From Candidatus Micrarchaeota archaeon (lineage in GTDB: Archaea; Micrarchaeota; Micrarchaeia; Micrarchaeales; Micrarchaeaceae), in assembly GCA_028866575.1 (NCBI GenBank), contig JAGWHU010000003.1, forward strand, positions 62,001-126,000: a DNA stretch of 64,000 bases, in the 5' to 3' direction. The notes beneath the pieces are model-generated. The model did no database searches and was not told the origin of the DNA. It saw nothing but the letters and a program-made list of their open reading frames with translations. How positions within the stretch are numbered: position 1 is the stretch's first letter; each line of letters opens with the position of its first letter. Shown one piece after another: positions 1 through 8,255 of the stretch. Made by a program: the position numbers and the translations under genes.

Positions 1-1578
1 GTGCTCGTATTCGTGTTCATAGAGATGTTCTTCGTCAAGGCCACCCAGCTGCTATTCTTCGATGACGCCATATACCAGGCAATGGCGCTAATGCTCATGC
101 GCACCGGCCAGGCATGGATGTGCAATTTCGGCACCGCAAGCGCGTGCTTCACCGGCCAGATATTCCACGAGCCGATAGGCCTTTCGTTCAACCTTGCAAT
201 GGCCTTCGCCATATTCGGGGTCAGCAGGGCCTCGGCATACGGTACCCAGCTTGCGCTTGGCGTGATATCCGTTGCCATGGGCTTCTTCGCATCCCTGCTG
301 CTCCTGAAAAACAAGAAGGCCGCATTCTTCACCGAGCTCCTCCTGGCGCTTTCCCCTGTGATAATAGTATGGTCAAAGCCCACGAACTCCGATCTTGCGG
401 TCCTTGCATATTCGCTCATATCCGTGTTCTTCTTCATGGTTTTCCTGAAAAAGAAGACCCTGTGGAGCTTCTCCAACATGCTGTTCTCATTCTCGCTGCT
501 CTTCTACATGAAGGTGGACGAGGTCATATTCATACCAATATTCGTGGCGTTTTACCTGCTGCTCGACGACAGGGGCATCGCAAAGAACATATCTGAAACG
601 CTCAGGAGCGTCAAGGATAACTTCTTCAACACAAGGCTCCTTTTGATAATACTGTTCTTCCTGATAGCGGTAATACCCTCTATACTATATTCATACAACG
701 AATCCCAGGTGGATACGTACGGCTGGCAGGGAACTGTAATACAGAACACCTGCACCAAGAACCTCTCCCCAGTCAACGTGACCGGCCCGATAAATCTCAG
801 GAATTTCAATACCAACGTGTGCGCCAACGTGGAATTCTGGTTCAACCAGTACAATTCCGATTACGTGATGCAGCCGATACTGTTCACCGTGCTTGCGATA
901 CTCGGCGCTGCGCTCATGCTCCTCATAGGGAAGAGCAGGCGCATACTTGCTGCCATAGGCATATGGTTCCTGGTGTTCTTCTTCCTCTACACCGCATTCT
1001 ACGCCGGCTCAGTAATATACGGGGTTGACTGGCGCTTCATGCTCAGCCTGATAGCGCAGAGCTGCATGCTCGGCGGCTTCGCGCTTGCGGAGATACTGGA
1101 CCTAGTGGAGTACCACGCCAGGAAGCTGGCAAGGTTCTCAATCGCAATAAAGGCGATCGCAGTAATTGCGGTACTCGCGATCCTTGCAGCGCCGATATAC
1201 CACCTGCTTCCGCTCATATCTGTAAACCCAGCAACGATACAGCAGGCAGGGGACGCCAGGTTCTACGAGAATTTCGTCTACAACAGCTCGTACCTGATAC
1301 CGAGGAACTGCCTGATATACACGTACGACCCCACGCTCTTCCAGCTGCAGAACCTCACCGCAACGCAGATGGACAACCTTTACAACACGACACAGACGAC
1401 CCAGTACATGAACGAGGGGAAATGCCTTGTGCTTGATTACGGGTACTGGTGCCATACGCCCAACAACGAGTGCAGCTACGCCCCGCAAAGCTACAACCTG
1501 GTGCCCCTGAAGCTGATAAACTACACGCCCAACAAATACGACTTCGGATTCTACTACGTCTACAAGAAGCAGCAGTAA
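1..1578 (+). CDS. Polytopic GT-C-like membrane glycosyltransferase, probably 5'-truncated by the window edge
   Basis: The frame is open from the first base, so the true start may lie upstream. The 525 visible residues form about ten to twelve membrane segments. An acidic pair (FFDDAIYQ, residues 19-26) follows the first segment, which is where GT-C enzymes (PMT/ArnT/GT39 type) place the catalytic Asp in the first outer loop. The C-terminal 120 residues are soluble, rich in Asn and Tyr, and contain several Cys, as in an outward-facing domain. The likely role is transfer of sugar from a polyprenyl-phosphate donor to surface glycoprotein or lipid on the outer face. Two further large membrane proteins follow at 2117 and 3881, which supports a surface-glycan locus. 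The family is inferred from topology and the DD pair; the substrate is unknown. Confidence 0.6.
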   Translation: MLVFVFIEMFFVKATQLLFFDDAIYQAMALMLMRTGQAWMCNFGTASACFTGQIFHEPIGLSFNLAMAFAIFGVSRASAYGTQLALGVISVAMGFFASLLLLKNKKAAFFTELLLALSPVIIVWSKPTNSDLAVLAYSLISVFFFMVFLKKKTLWSFSNMLFSFSLLFYMKVDEVIFIPIFVAFYLLLDDRGIAKNISETLRSVKDNFFNTRLLLIILFFLIAVIPSILYSYNESQVDTYGWQGTVIQNTCTKNLSPVNVTGPINLRNFNTNVCANVEFWFNQYNSDYVMQPILFTVLAILGAALMLLIGKSRRILAAIGIWFLVFFFLYTAFYAGSVIYGVDWRFMLSLIAQSCMLGGFALAEILDLVEYHARKLARFSIAIKAIAVIAVLAILAAPIYHLLPLISVNPATIQQAGDARFYENFVYNSSYLIPRNCLIYTYDPTLFQLQNLTATQMDNLYNTTQTTQYMNEGKCLVLDYGYWCHTPNNECSYAPQSYNLVPLKLINYTPNKYDFGFYYVYKKQQ

Positions 1579-1983
1579 TCAGGGCTTCTCCCTACGCAGC
1601 ATATTGGAAACTTCAGAGGAAGTTATCCCCATCCTCAGCTGGCTTGCTATGAAATCCTTCAGCTTGTCCTCGAACGATTCAGCTGGATTGCTGCACACGA
1701 GCAGCGCCTTGAAGGATATCGGTGAAGGAGCATCTGTCTTCTCCCGTATCTTCACGCGGGAGAATGTCGAGCTGTTGACCTCACTTATCTTCATGTTTGT
1801 GATGTACTTCTGAGCGTCCTTGGACATTACAAGTTTCTTGAGGTCCTTTATGTCCTTCCTGACGACCCTGAGCTCTATCGGCTCTTTCCTGTTGATTGTC
1901 GTCGCGAGCTCTACAGGTACAGTCACGTTGTATACGAGCTTTTTGCCCTTGGTCGTACCATCGTTTGAAGCTGTTATCCTCAT
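1579..1983 (-). CDS. Hypothetical protein, 134 aa
   Basis: I do not recognise this soluble protein. It is converging with the upstream membrane protein: the two stop codons are directly adjacent. A TATA-like element lies on the minus strand near 2014-2025, about 35 bases before the ATG, so it is probably transcribed alone with a very short leader. The sequence has a beta-rich N-terminal half (KLVYNVTVPVEL) and a charged helical C-terminus ending in GITSSEVSNMLRREKP. No metal-binding or catalytic motif is visible. Confidence 0.6.
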   Translation of the reverse strand: MRITASNDGTTKGKKLVYNVTVPVELATTINRKEPIELRVVRKDIKDLKKLVMSKDAQKYITNMKISEVNSSTFSRVKIREKTDAPSPISFKALLVCSNPAESFEDKLKDFIASQLRMGITSSEVSNMLRREKP

Positions 1984-2116
1984 GCCATCATGCCGGGACT
2001 ATATAAAATTACAACATATATAAATCTTTTCTACATATGCCGTTAATGCAGATATACATTGGCGGGCAGGACTACACATGCCGGCATTTTTATTTCTTGC
2101 CTGCAATTCTATCCGT

Positions 2117-3868
2117 ATGGACAGGTCCTCGCTGATACTCTCATTCGCGATACTCGCGCTCTATGTCGCCAACGTGAAAATCGGGGAGATAACCTACTTC
2201 TACCCGTTGCACATAATACTCCTCAACATCCTCGGCCTCTCCGCCGCGATCGCATTCTTCCTCGCGTATTCGCAGCGCGGGAAAGGCATAAAACTGCCTC
2301 TCAAGGGCAACGGGATGGTGATAATCGCATCGGTCCTGTTCTTCTTCGTGATAAGCTTTCAGCTGGTTGGCGTTGCTGTGCTCATCACCATAGTGGCATT
2401 GCTCCTGTCGGAATACCCGTCGAGGAAACTAAGGGGCTACAGGCTGTACATCTCATCGTTCCTGATAATAATACTCGCGTTTGCGCTTGTCTATGCAATG
2501 CTGTACCCATTGAGGGGGCTCAACTGGAAGGGGATAGACGAGATAGCCTACAACTACTACGCCTCTTACCTGCTATTGCACGGCACGAACCCGTATACGG
2601 TGAGCATGCTTCCCATACTTAGCGCGCACAACATAACGCCCACATACCTCCTCAACGGCTCAGTGGAAACCGCATACGACTACCCCGCATTCAGCTTCCT
2701 TCCGGTGCTGTTCATGGGCCTCTTCGACCTCAGGAACTTCATAGGCTTCGTCGGGATTGTCGCATTCATCACAATAGCCGTAGCATTCATAATATACAGG
2801 AAGGCTAACTACAGCAGAATGGCGCTTCTTCCGGTAGCTGTATGGCTCCTCGTCACCTACATATTCCTGGGAACCATAGACCAGTACATAGCGGTGGCGT
2901 TCTTCCTGCTCATAGCATATACGGAAAGGCGGAACATCATGCTTTCCGGGATATTCATGGGCCTTGCGGCAAGCACCATCCAGCTCTCATGGTTTGCGCT
3001 GCCGTTCTTCTTCGTGCTTGTGCTGAGGGAGAAAGGAAAGGAGGCGATGCTCAAGTCAATAATGGTTACCATATTGATATTCCTGCTTGCCAACAGCTAC
3101 TTCATAATTGCCGCTCCTAAGCAGTTCCTCATGAACATACTCGGCCTTTTCGGCACCTCGAAGCTGCTGCTTGAGGGCACAAACATCGCGCAGGTATTCG
3201 TAAGGAGCTACGGCGTCGCATTATGGTACCCTGCGGTATTGTCGCTGCTCGCATTTGCGGTGTTCCTTGCGCTGTTCTACCTGTATACGTATACGCTGAA
3301 GCCCATGCTTGCTGTTGCCCCGGCATTCATATTCATGCTCTCATGGCACAACTTCCTGCTCTATAGCCTGCCGTTCGTGCCCCTCCTGATACTCCTGTGC
3401 TACGAGACACGGAAGGAGAATGTGAAGGACATTGCAAGGAATAGGTCTTACATACCGATAGCATTGGGCATTCTCGTATTGGTTGCCGTTGCGCTTGCAA
3501 TCTATGCGCATTCGGTCTATGCAAGGGACAACACCATATCGATAAACGGCGCCTCTGTCTCGCTCGGCTACTCCGGCAATACCTACGGGTTCAACGGCAT
3601 CAACATAAACGTTACTAACAACGGCGATTCGTTGGAGAACATAACCTTCTTCATGGTGACGGAGCAGAACGGCAGGGACGCCGTATTCCAGTCCGTATAC
3701 CTGAACGGAACAGCTCCACATTCAACAAAGGTGTATTCGCTGCCTTATAATGTGCAGTCCCTGTCCGGAAGCACGAGGATATTCATACTGGCGTTCAGCT
3801 CAGATTACATAAGGAGCGCTGAATACGCCCTTGACCCGCAGTCTGGTTCAATTACAAAGATAACGTGA
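2117..3868 (+). CDS. Polytopic GT-C-like membrane protein (putative glycosyltransferase)
   Basis: About 583 residues with roughly ten to twelve membrane helices and an outer C-terminal beta domain of about 110 residues with Asn-X-Ser/Thr sites. The segment DEIAYNYYASYLLLHGTNPY near residues 138-157 resembles the luminal loop of GT-C mannosyltransferase-like proteins, where an acidic residue is followed by a nearby NPY. An ATG exists at 2078, but an AT-rich TATA-like box (ATTTTTATT, about 2084-2092) lies about 26 bases before the ATG at 2117, so I take 2117 as a leaderless start. It sits 12 bases before the DUF2079-like gene and is probably co-transcribed with it. A role in surface glycan assembly is inferred from fold type and neighbours only. 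Confidence 0.6.
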   Translation: MDRSSLILSFAILALYVANVKIGEITYFYPLHIILLNILGLSAAIAFFLAYSQRGKGIKLPLKGNGMVIIASVLFFFVISFQLVGVAVLITIVALLLSEYPSRKLRGYRLYISSFLIIILAFALVYAMLYPLRGLNWKGIDEIAYNYYASYLLLHGTNPYTVSMLPILSAHNITPTYLLNGSVETAYDYPAFSFLPVLFMGLFDLRNFIGFVGIVAFITIAVAFIIYRKANYSRMALLPVAVWLLVTYIFLGTIDQYIAVAFFLLIAYTERRNIMLSGIFMGLAASTIQLSWFALPFFFVLVLREKGKEAMLKSIMVTILIFLLANSYFIIAAPKQFLMNILGLFGTSKLLLEGTNIAQVFVRSYGVALWYPAVLSLLAFAVFLALFYLYTYTLKPMLAVAPAFIFMLSWHNFLLYSLPFVPLLILLCYETRKENVKDIARNRSYIPIALGILVLVAVALAIYAHSVYARDNTISINGASVSLGYSGNTYGFNGININVTNNGDSLENITFFMVTEQNGRDAVFQSVYLNGTAPHSTKVYSLPYNVQSLSGSTRIFILAFSSDYIRSAEYALDPQSGSITKIT

Positions 3869-3880
3869 GTTCGCTGCAAA

Positions 3881-5446
3881 TTGTTGGAGGTGAAATCAAC
3901 GGGACACGAGATTAACAGGAGGGCGATATACACCATTGTCGCGCTGCTCATATCATTGTCGGCAACGACCTACTGGCTTGCGCTTGTGACGCATGCCTAC
4001 TGGGCATTCGAGGACGGGAGCCTGGACCTCACGCACTATTCATATAACCTGTATTTCAACATCCACTACCTGCATTATGGGGGTATTGCGGGAATGCTGC
4101 AGTTCCTGACGTTCGGCAACCACATATCCCCGGATATGCTGCTCATGCTGCCGTTCTTCTACGCCTATCCGCATTCCTTGACGCTGCTGTACATCCAGAC
4201 CATAACGATATGCCTTACCTCATTTCTGGTGTTCGCGATAGCGCGGGATCTCATAAAGGACGACAGGATTGCAATGGCGATGCTTGCTGCGTTCCTCCTG
4301 AACCCAGGAATTACTGGAATACTGACATTTGACTTCCATATCGAGTTCGTGCTCGTGCCTGCGTACCTTCTGGTTTTCTACTCGTATATGAAATCAAGGA
4401 GAAAGCTGTTTGCGGTTTCATTGCTGCTACTGCTGGGCGCTCTGGAAATAGCGCCTGTAATCGCCCTTACAATGGGGATAGGGCTTTTTTCGTACGAGCT
4501 GCTATCGTCAAGATCCAGCGGCAGGGCAATAAGCAGGGAAAAGAGGCAGATGATCGCCATCATCGTGCTCTCGTCGATTGCCACGGGTGCCATGTACTAC
4601 GCTTCGATAAGGCTGCTTGCCGCCTCATACGGCTTGCAATATCCCGGAATACCGCAGTTTTTGCAGATAGGCACTGGCTCTGAAGTGGGATTCATCTCCC
4701 AGCTTCACGGCGCTGCGCTCAATCCGATATCGTTTCTGGGAAGCAATCTTGCAATATACTCCAATCCGCTTGCGCTTTTCATGCTTGCGCTCTCAATGGC
4801 AATAGTGCTGTTCGGGTTCGGCCTCTTCGCGCTGAAAACGCCATCCGTAACCTTCCTGCTTTCGCTGCAATGGCTGGTGCCCGTTATAGCGTGGTCAGGA
4901 AAGATAAAGTTCCTCTATACCGGCTACATGTACTACGGCTATACGCTGGGCTCAACAATCGCTGCATCCATAATCGGCGCAATCTCCTATGCCAGATGCA
5001 AAAACGGTTCAAGCAACATGTTGGACAGGAACGCCATAGGGGCAATCTCCGTCATAATAATCGCCTTGATGCTCTCTTCAGCGTCGCTGATATTGGCATA
5101 TGCACCGTTGAAGTATCTCGCGACTTACGGATCCGCTTCACCAGAGCCGGGGTACAATCCCGTGCAGGTATACCAGATTGCGAGGCTCGTACCTCAGAAC
5201 GCCTCGCTTATGACGCAGGACGTCATATCCCCGCATCTTGGCAGCAGGGAATACCTGGAAACCACAGCATCCTGGGAAATGGGCAACAGCACGTATTTCG
5301 TGCCAGATTACATACTCATATCGCATAACGCAAGCGACGCATACACGAACATCAGCTACTATGACCTTTTCCAGCGGGCCGTAGCGGCCAACCCCTACGT
5401 TGAATACGCAAGCAGCGGCAACGTCGTGCTCTACAAAAGAAAATAG
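3881..5446 (+). CDS. DUF2079-family polytopic membrane protein
   Basis: About 520 residues, mostly membrane helices, with a short soluble C-terminus. The segments LLMLPFFYAYPHSLTLLYIQ and TFDFHIEFVLVPAYLL match the DUF2079 pattern of a PFY.YP loop and an F-H-x-E segment; these proteins are GT-C-like and of unknown substrate. The start is uncertain. TTG codons at 3881 and 3884 and a GTG at 3890 are in frame, but the strong GGAGGTGA at 3887-3894 overlaps them. Measured by the GGTG-to-start spacing seen in this window, an ACG at 3899 fits best. I give the longest frame. It follows the 2117 gene by 12 bases and probably forms an operon with it. Confidence 0.7.
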   Translation: MLEVKSTGHEINRRAIYTIVALLISLSATTYWLALVTHAYWAFEDGSLDLTHYSYNLYFNIHYLHYGGIAGMLQFLTFGNHISPDMLLMLPFFYAYPHSLTLLYIQTITICLTSFLVFAIARDLIKDDRIAMAMLAAFLLNPGITGILTFDFHIEFVLVPAYLLVFYSYMKSRRKLFAVSLLLLLGALEIAPVIALTMGIGLFSYELLSSRSSGRAISREKRQMIAIIVLSSIATGAMYYASIRLLAASYGLQYPGIPQFLQIGTGSEVGFISQLHGAALNPISFLGSNLAIYSNPLALFMLALSMAIVLFGFGLFALKTPSVTFLLSLQWLVPVIAWSGKIKFLYTGYMYYGYTLGSTIAASIIGAISYARCKNGSSNMLDRNAIGAISVIIIALMLSSASLILAYAPLKYLATYGSASPEPGYNPVQVYQIARLVPQNASLMTQDVISPHLGSREYLETTASWEMGNSTYFVPDYILISHNASDAYTNISYYDLFQRAVAANPYVEYASSGNVVLYKRK

Positions 5447-5483
5447 GCACAATTTTTATCTTTGACAGCAAATGGCCGAAAGA

Positions 5484-5525
5484 CATTTAAACCTATCTGT
5501 GATTTCATAGATAAGTATTTAAATG
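5484..5525. promoter_or_regulatory. Imperfect dyad upstream of the pilin promoter
   Basis: An outer inverted repeat CATTTAAA (5484-5491) / TTTAAATG (5518-5525) encloses an inner TATCT / AGATA pair. The 42-base dyad ends six bases before the TATA box of the pilin gene. Both position and symmetry suit a dimeric regulator binding just upstream of TBP/TFB. The arms are AT-rich, so chance similarity is possible. Confidence 0.4.
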
Positions 5526-5530
5526 TGGCA

Positions 5531-5543
5531 AATTTATATATTA
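5531..5543 (+). promoter_or_regulatory. TATA box of the pilin-like gene
   Basis: The sequence AATTTATATATTA centres about 26 bases before the ATG at 5563, so transcription would start almost at the start codon. A purine-rich CGGGGAT lies just before the ATG but does not match the GGTGAT pattern used elsewhere. Confidence 0.55.
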
Positions 5544-5562
5544 GCAGGAAACGGGGATATAA

Positions 5563-5994
5563 ATGAAGAATTTCCTAAACAAAATCTTCGTGAAGACAAC
5601 AAGCATAGCGTACTATGCGAAATATGTTTTGCTGGCACTATCCGTGCTCGGCCTGTTCGGAACATTGGCCACAGCACAGTTCACCACTGGTGCCGGAAGC
5701 GCATTATGCGTAGTGTTCAACTCTGTAAGGAACATTATATTCCTGCTGGGACTGACACTCATGATATTGGGTGCGGCTCTATATGCAGGCGCAAACATAA
5801 TGCCGGCTTCGGCCAAGGGTGGCTTCCAAGGATACGGAATGGCCATGATTATAGGTGGAGTAGTTGGAGTTGCAATAGCAGTTGCGGCGCCATTCGTACT
5901 TAACCTTTTGATTGGTATTGGAGGCGGTGGTGTTCTCGGAAGCACAGGCTCCCAGAACATAGTAACAGCATGCGCAGGAATAGGAACCTTCTAA
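5563..5994 (+). CDS. VirB2/TrbC/CedA1-like pilin-type small membrane protein
   Basis: 143 residues: a basic N-terminus, a signal-like helix (about 22-38) ending ATAQ with a plausible cleavage after ATA, then two hydrophobic helices (about 56-75 and 92-118) joined by a short loop with one Lys (PASAKGGFQGYG), and a glycine-rich tail. One Cys lies before the first mature helix and one near the C-terminus, so a disulfide is possible. This is the architecture of conjugative pilins (VirB2, TrbC) and of archaeal CedA1/TedC. It has its own TATA box and upstream dyad, and a T-rich terminator follows, as expected for a subunit made in excess over the membrane proteins encoded next. The pilin role is inferred from topology and position, not from a sequence match. 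Confidence 0.6.
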   Translation: MKNFLNKIFVKTTSIAYYAKYVLLALSVLGLFGTLATAQFTTGAGSALCVVFNSVRNIIFLLGLTLMILGAALYAGANIMPASAKGGFQGYGMAMIIGGVVGVAIAVAAPFVLNLLIGIGGGGVLGSTGSQNIVTACAGIGTF

Positions 5995-6007
5995 ATTGAG
6001 TGAAGTT

Positions 6008-6038
6008 CCTTTTCTTTTTTTCTTTTTCTTTATTTTTT
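6008..6038 (+). terminator. T-rich archaeal terminator after the pilin-like gene
   Basis: About 30 bases consisting almost only of T with scattered C, starting about 14 bases after the pilin stop. Oligo-T runs on the coding strand are the usual termination signal of archaeal RNA polymerase. Termination here would uncouple pilin levels from the downstream genes. Confidence 0.6.
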
Positions 6039-6145
6039 GATTTCTATCCGCTTATTGCAGGTATGCAAAGCAACCCGCCTTTCAGAATGCAGGGTGCTGT
6101 ATTTTTATTATTTATCACCCATATACTCCGTATTTATGGGATCAC

Positions 6146-6877
6146 ATGCTAAACATACTGAAACACAGCGTCAATACGTATTTTTCCAACATTTACCTGA
6201 TAATACTGTCATCGTTATCGTTCGTGATAGCGCTCATAATACCCCTTTTTGCGTCATTCCCGACGTACAACGACATAGGCGGGGTATTGCTCAGGACAGC
6301 AAGCATATACCTGAATCTTAACCCGTTCAACACCGCCATAATAGTGATATCCGTGCTGTTCTCGCTGCTCTTCCTGAGCTTTGCGATGGTTGCCATAAAC
6401 ATAGTGGTGAAGCACAGCAGGACCCAGACGAAGATAAGGGCCGAGGTGATAAGGGGAATAGAGAAATACACCGGCAACGTGTTCGTCATACTGTTCATCG
6501 CAACAATAGTGATGGTGCTTGCCAACATACTGACGTTCAACAGCGGCTATTCCGGGATAATAACGGTCATAGTCGCCCTTGCCATAACCCCGTTTGTGTT
6601 CTATGCTCCGGCATCCATAGTCATAGACGACGCGAAGCTTCTCAGGTCTGTAAGGGCTAGCCTGAAGTTCTTCGTGAAGAGGTTCGACTATTTCATAGTA
6701 TGGCTGGTAATAGCGCTGGTGCTTCTCACTTTCTTCGATTTTGTATTCATAACAGTTTCAGGCACTGCGCTCTCAAGATATGTGATGCTCATATTCAGCT
6801 CATTGTTCATACTGCCATTCCTCGTGCTGCTTCAGGGCGAGCTGTACATTAGCAGATTCAAACTGCTTAAGGGCTAA
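6146..6877 (+). CDS. Polytopic membrane protein, 243 aa, unknown
   Basis: I do not recognise a family with confidence. Roughly six membrane helices can be seen, with a basic loop (KHSRTQTKIRAEVIRG) after the second and another (DDAKLLRSVRASLKFFVKRFD) before the fifth. The second loop is reminiscent of the amphipathic segments of polytopic DUF families with a glycerophosphodiester-type membrane domain. AT-rich boxes near 6100-6140 can serve as its promoter. It lies between the pilin-like gene and the six VirB6-like genes and is on the same strand, so it may belong to the apparatus, but nothing in the sequence proves this. Confidence 0.65.
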   Translation: MLNILKHSVNTYFSNIYLIILSSLSFVIALIIPLFASFPTYNDIGGVLLRTASIYLNLNPFNTAIIVISVLFSLLFLSFAMVAINIVVKHSRTQTKIRAEVIRGIEKYTGNVFVILFIATIVMVLANILTFNSGYSGIITVIVALAITPFVFYAPASIVIDDAKLLRSVRASLKFFVKRFDYFIVWLVIALVLLTFFDFVFITVSGTALSRYVMLIFSSLFILPFLVLLQGELYISRFKLLKG

Positions 6878-6878
6878 T

Positions 6879-6890
6879 GCAATATATAAA
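6879..6890 (+). promoter_or_regulatory. TATA box for the six-gene VirB6-like operon
   Basis: GCAATATATAAA begins just after the preceding stop and centres about 28 bases before the ATG at 6915. That suggests a nearly leaderless transcript running through the six overlapping or closely spaced genes up to 14320. Confidence 0.55.
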
Positions 6891-6914
6891 TAACTTGTCT
6901 TGTTATCAATAAAT

Positions 6915-8246
6915 ATGTCTGCCTGTCGGTATAAGCAAGCCTTTATTATAGCGTTTGCTGTCCTGAGCCTTTTCCTTCTAAACTCCTATGCCCAAGGCGC
7001 AGGAACCGGGACAGGCGCCTCAATAGCCACTGTGCAGTGCATAATCACGAACAAGTCGACGACAATAGGTGCATGCATAGCATCGGCCCTGCCCCTCAGC
7101 CTTCTGGGCATAGGGGTTTCGCTCATGATAGTCGCGATAACCTTCATGATCAGCCACGTGCTGAACCATGCAGGGCTCAGGAGCTTCTACAGGTCCGAGC
7201 TCTGGGAGGTTGCCAAGAGCGGCATAATAGTCGCAGGCATATTTTCCGCTTTGATACTGGCGAGCGCAGCTGCTACGGCCCTTGCAGGATCCACGCCGCA
7301 GTTCTCGGGAGGGAGCCCGACAGCTGCAGGCACCACGATAACCAACAACCTTGCAAGCCTGTACACCACTGTCGAAACCAAATACCTTGTCCCACAGCTA
7401 AACGCATCGGAAGCGGCATTCGGCGCGATGCTAGGTCTCTCTGTAGGAACAGACCTGCTCAACAGCATAACCTTTGCAACCTGGCTGCCCATCCCAATAC
7501 CCACGGCGGCGGGTTTCGTCGGCTCCGTGCAGTTCGGATCCGTAGCGCAGATATACCAGAGCAACTACCTATCAAGCATATACGGCTCGCCCGCGCTCTC
7601 CGTGGTCAATGCTGGAATAGACATAGAGACTACCGTACTGATAGTCATGCAGATGCAGCACGACCTGCTCTACACGATAGCCGCGATAGGCCTGGGCCTT
7701 CTCATACCAATAGGCATAATCATGCGCGCCATACCGTTCGTGAGGGGCATAGGCGGCACCACGATAGCATTGGGCATAGGGCTCTCCATAATATACCCCA
7801 CGCTCCTCGTTGCTCTCAACCTTCCTGTTACCAACTACATATACGTGCTTACGTCGGCTCCGGCAGCGCAGGCGGCATGCCCGTTTTCGTTCAGCCTAAT
7901 ATGCACACTGTATAACAGCGTCCAATACCTGGTAAACACAGTCCAGAATGCCGGAGCAACTGTTGCCGGCGGCATTATAGGCGCGCCGATGTACCTGGCA
8001 TTCGGCGCAAGGGCGTCGCTTTCCCTGCCACTCATATTTTCAGGTTTCTGGACGGGATTCAACTCGCCGCTGAATAGCGGGATATTCCCCGCACTAAACT
8101 TCGTGATAGACAATACGCTCATACAGAGCGTGCAGTTCATACTCTTCGTGATGGACATAATAATAGCGGTTCCGCTGACAGCAGGCATAGCAAGGCTGCT
8201 AGGCGGATCGTTGAGGCTTGGCGTGGGCAGGTTCAGCCTTACGTGA
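6915..8246 (+). CDS. VirB6/CedA-like polytopic membrane protein, paralog 1 of 6
   Basis: About 443 residues beginning with a signal peptide that ends near NSYAQG. It then has the plan shared by all six proteins: TM1, a short loop with Arg and an acidic pair (RSFYRSELWEVAKSG), TM2, a long extracytoplasmic stretch, and a hallmark R-A-I-P-F-V-R-G-I-G-G followed by IALGIGLSIIYP (about 270-294). A C-terminal helix then reads FVMDIIIAVPLTAGIARLLGG. VirB6/TrbL and archaeal CedA form the inner-membrane channel of conjugation-type DNA transfer. The start at 6915 is chosen over TTG 6900 because it fits the TATA spacing. Four Cys lie in the outer parts, two near the mature N-terminus. The channel role is inferred from topology, the repeated motif and the nearby VirB4-like ATPase. 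Confidence 0.6.
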   Translation: MSACRYKQAFIIAFAVLSLFLLNSYAQGAGTGTGASIATVQCIITNKSTTIGACIASALPLSLLGIGVSLMIVAITFMISHVLNHAGLRSFYRSELWEVAKSGIIVAGIFSALILASAAATALAGSTPQFSGGSPTAAGTTITNNLASLYTTVETKYLVPQLNASEAAFGAMLGLSVGTDLLNSITFATWLPIPIPTAAGFVGSVQFGSVAQIYQSNYLSSIYGSPALSVVNAGIDIETTVLIVMQMQHDLLYTIAAIGLGLLIPIGIIMRAIPFVRGIGGTTIALGIGLSIIYPTLLVALNLPVTNYIYVLTSAPAAQAACPFSFSLICTLYNSVQYLVNTVQNAGATVAGGIIGAPMYLAFGARASLSLPLIFSGFWTGFNSPLNSGIFPALNFVIDNTLIQSVQFILFVMDIIIAVPLTAGIARLLGGSLRLGVGRFSLT

Positions 8247-8255
8247 GTTGAAAAC

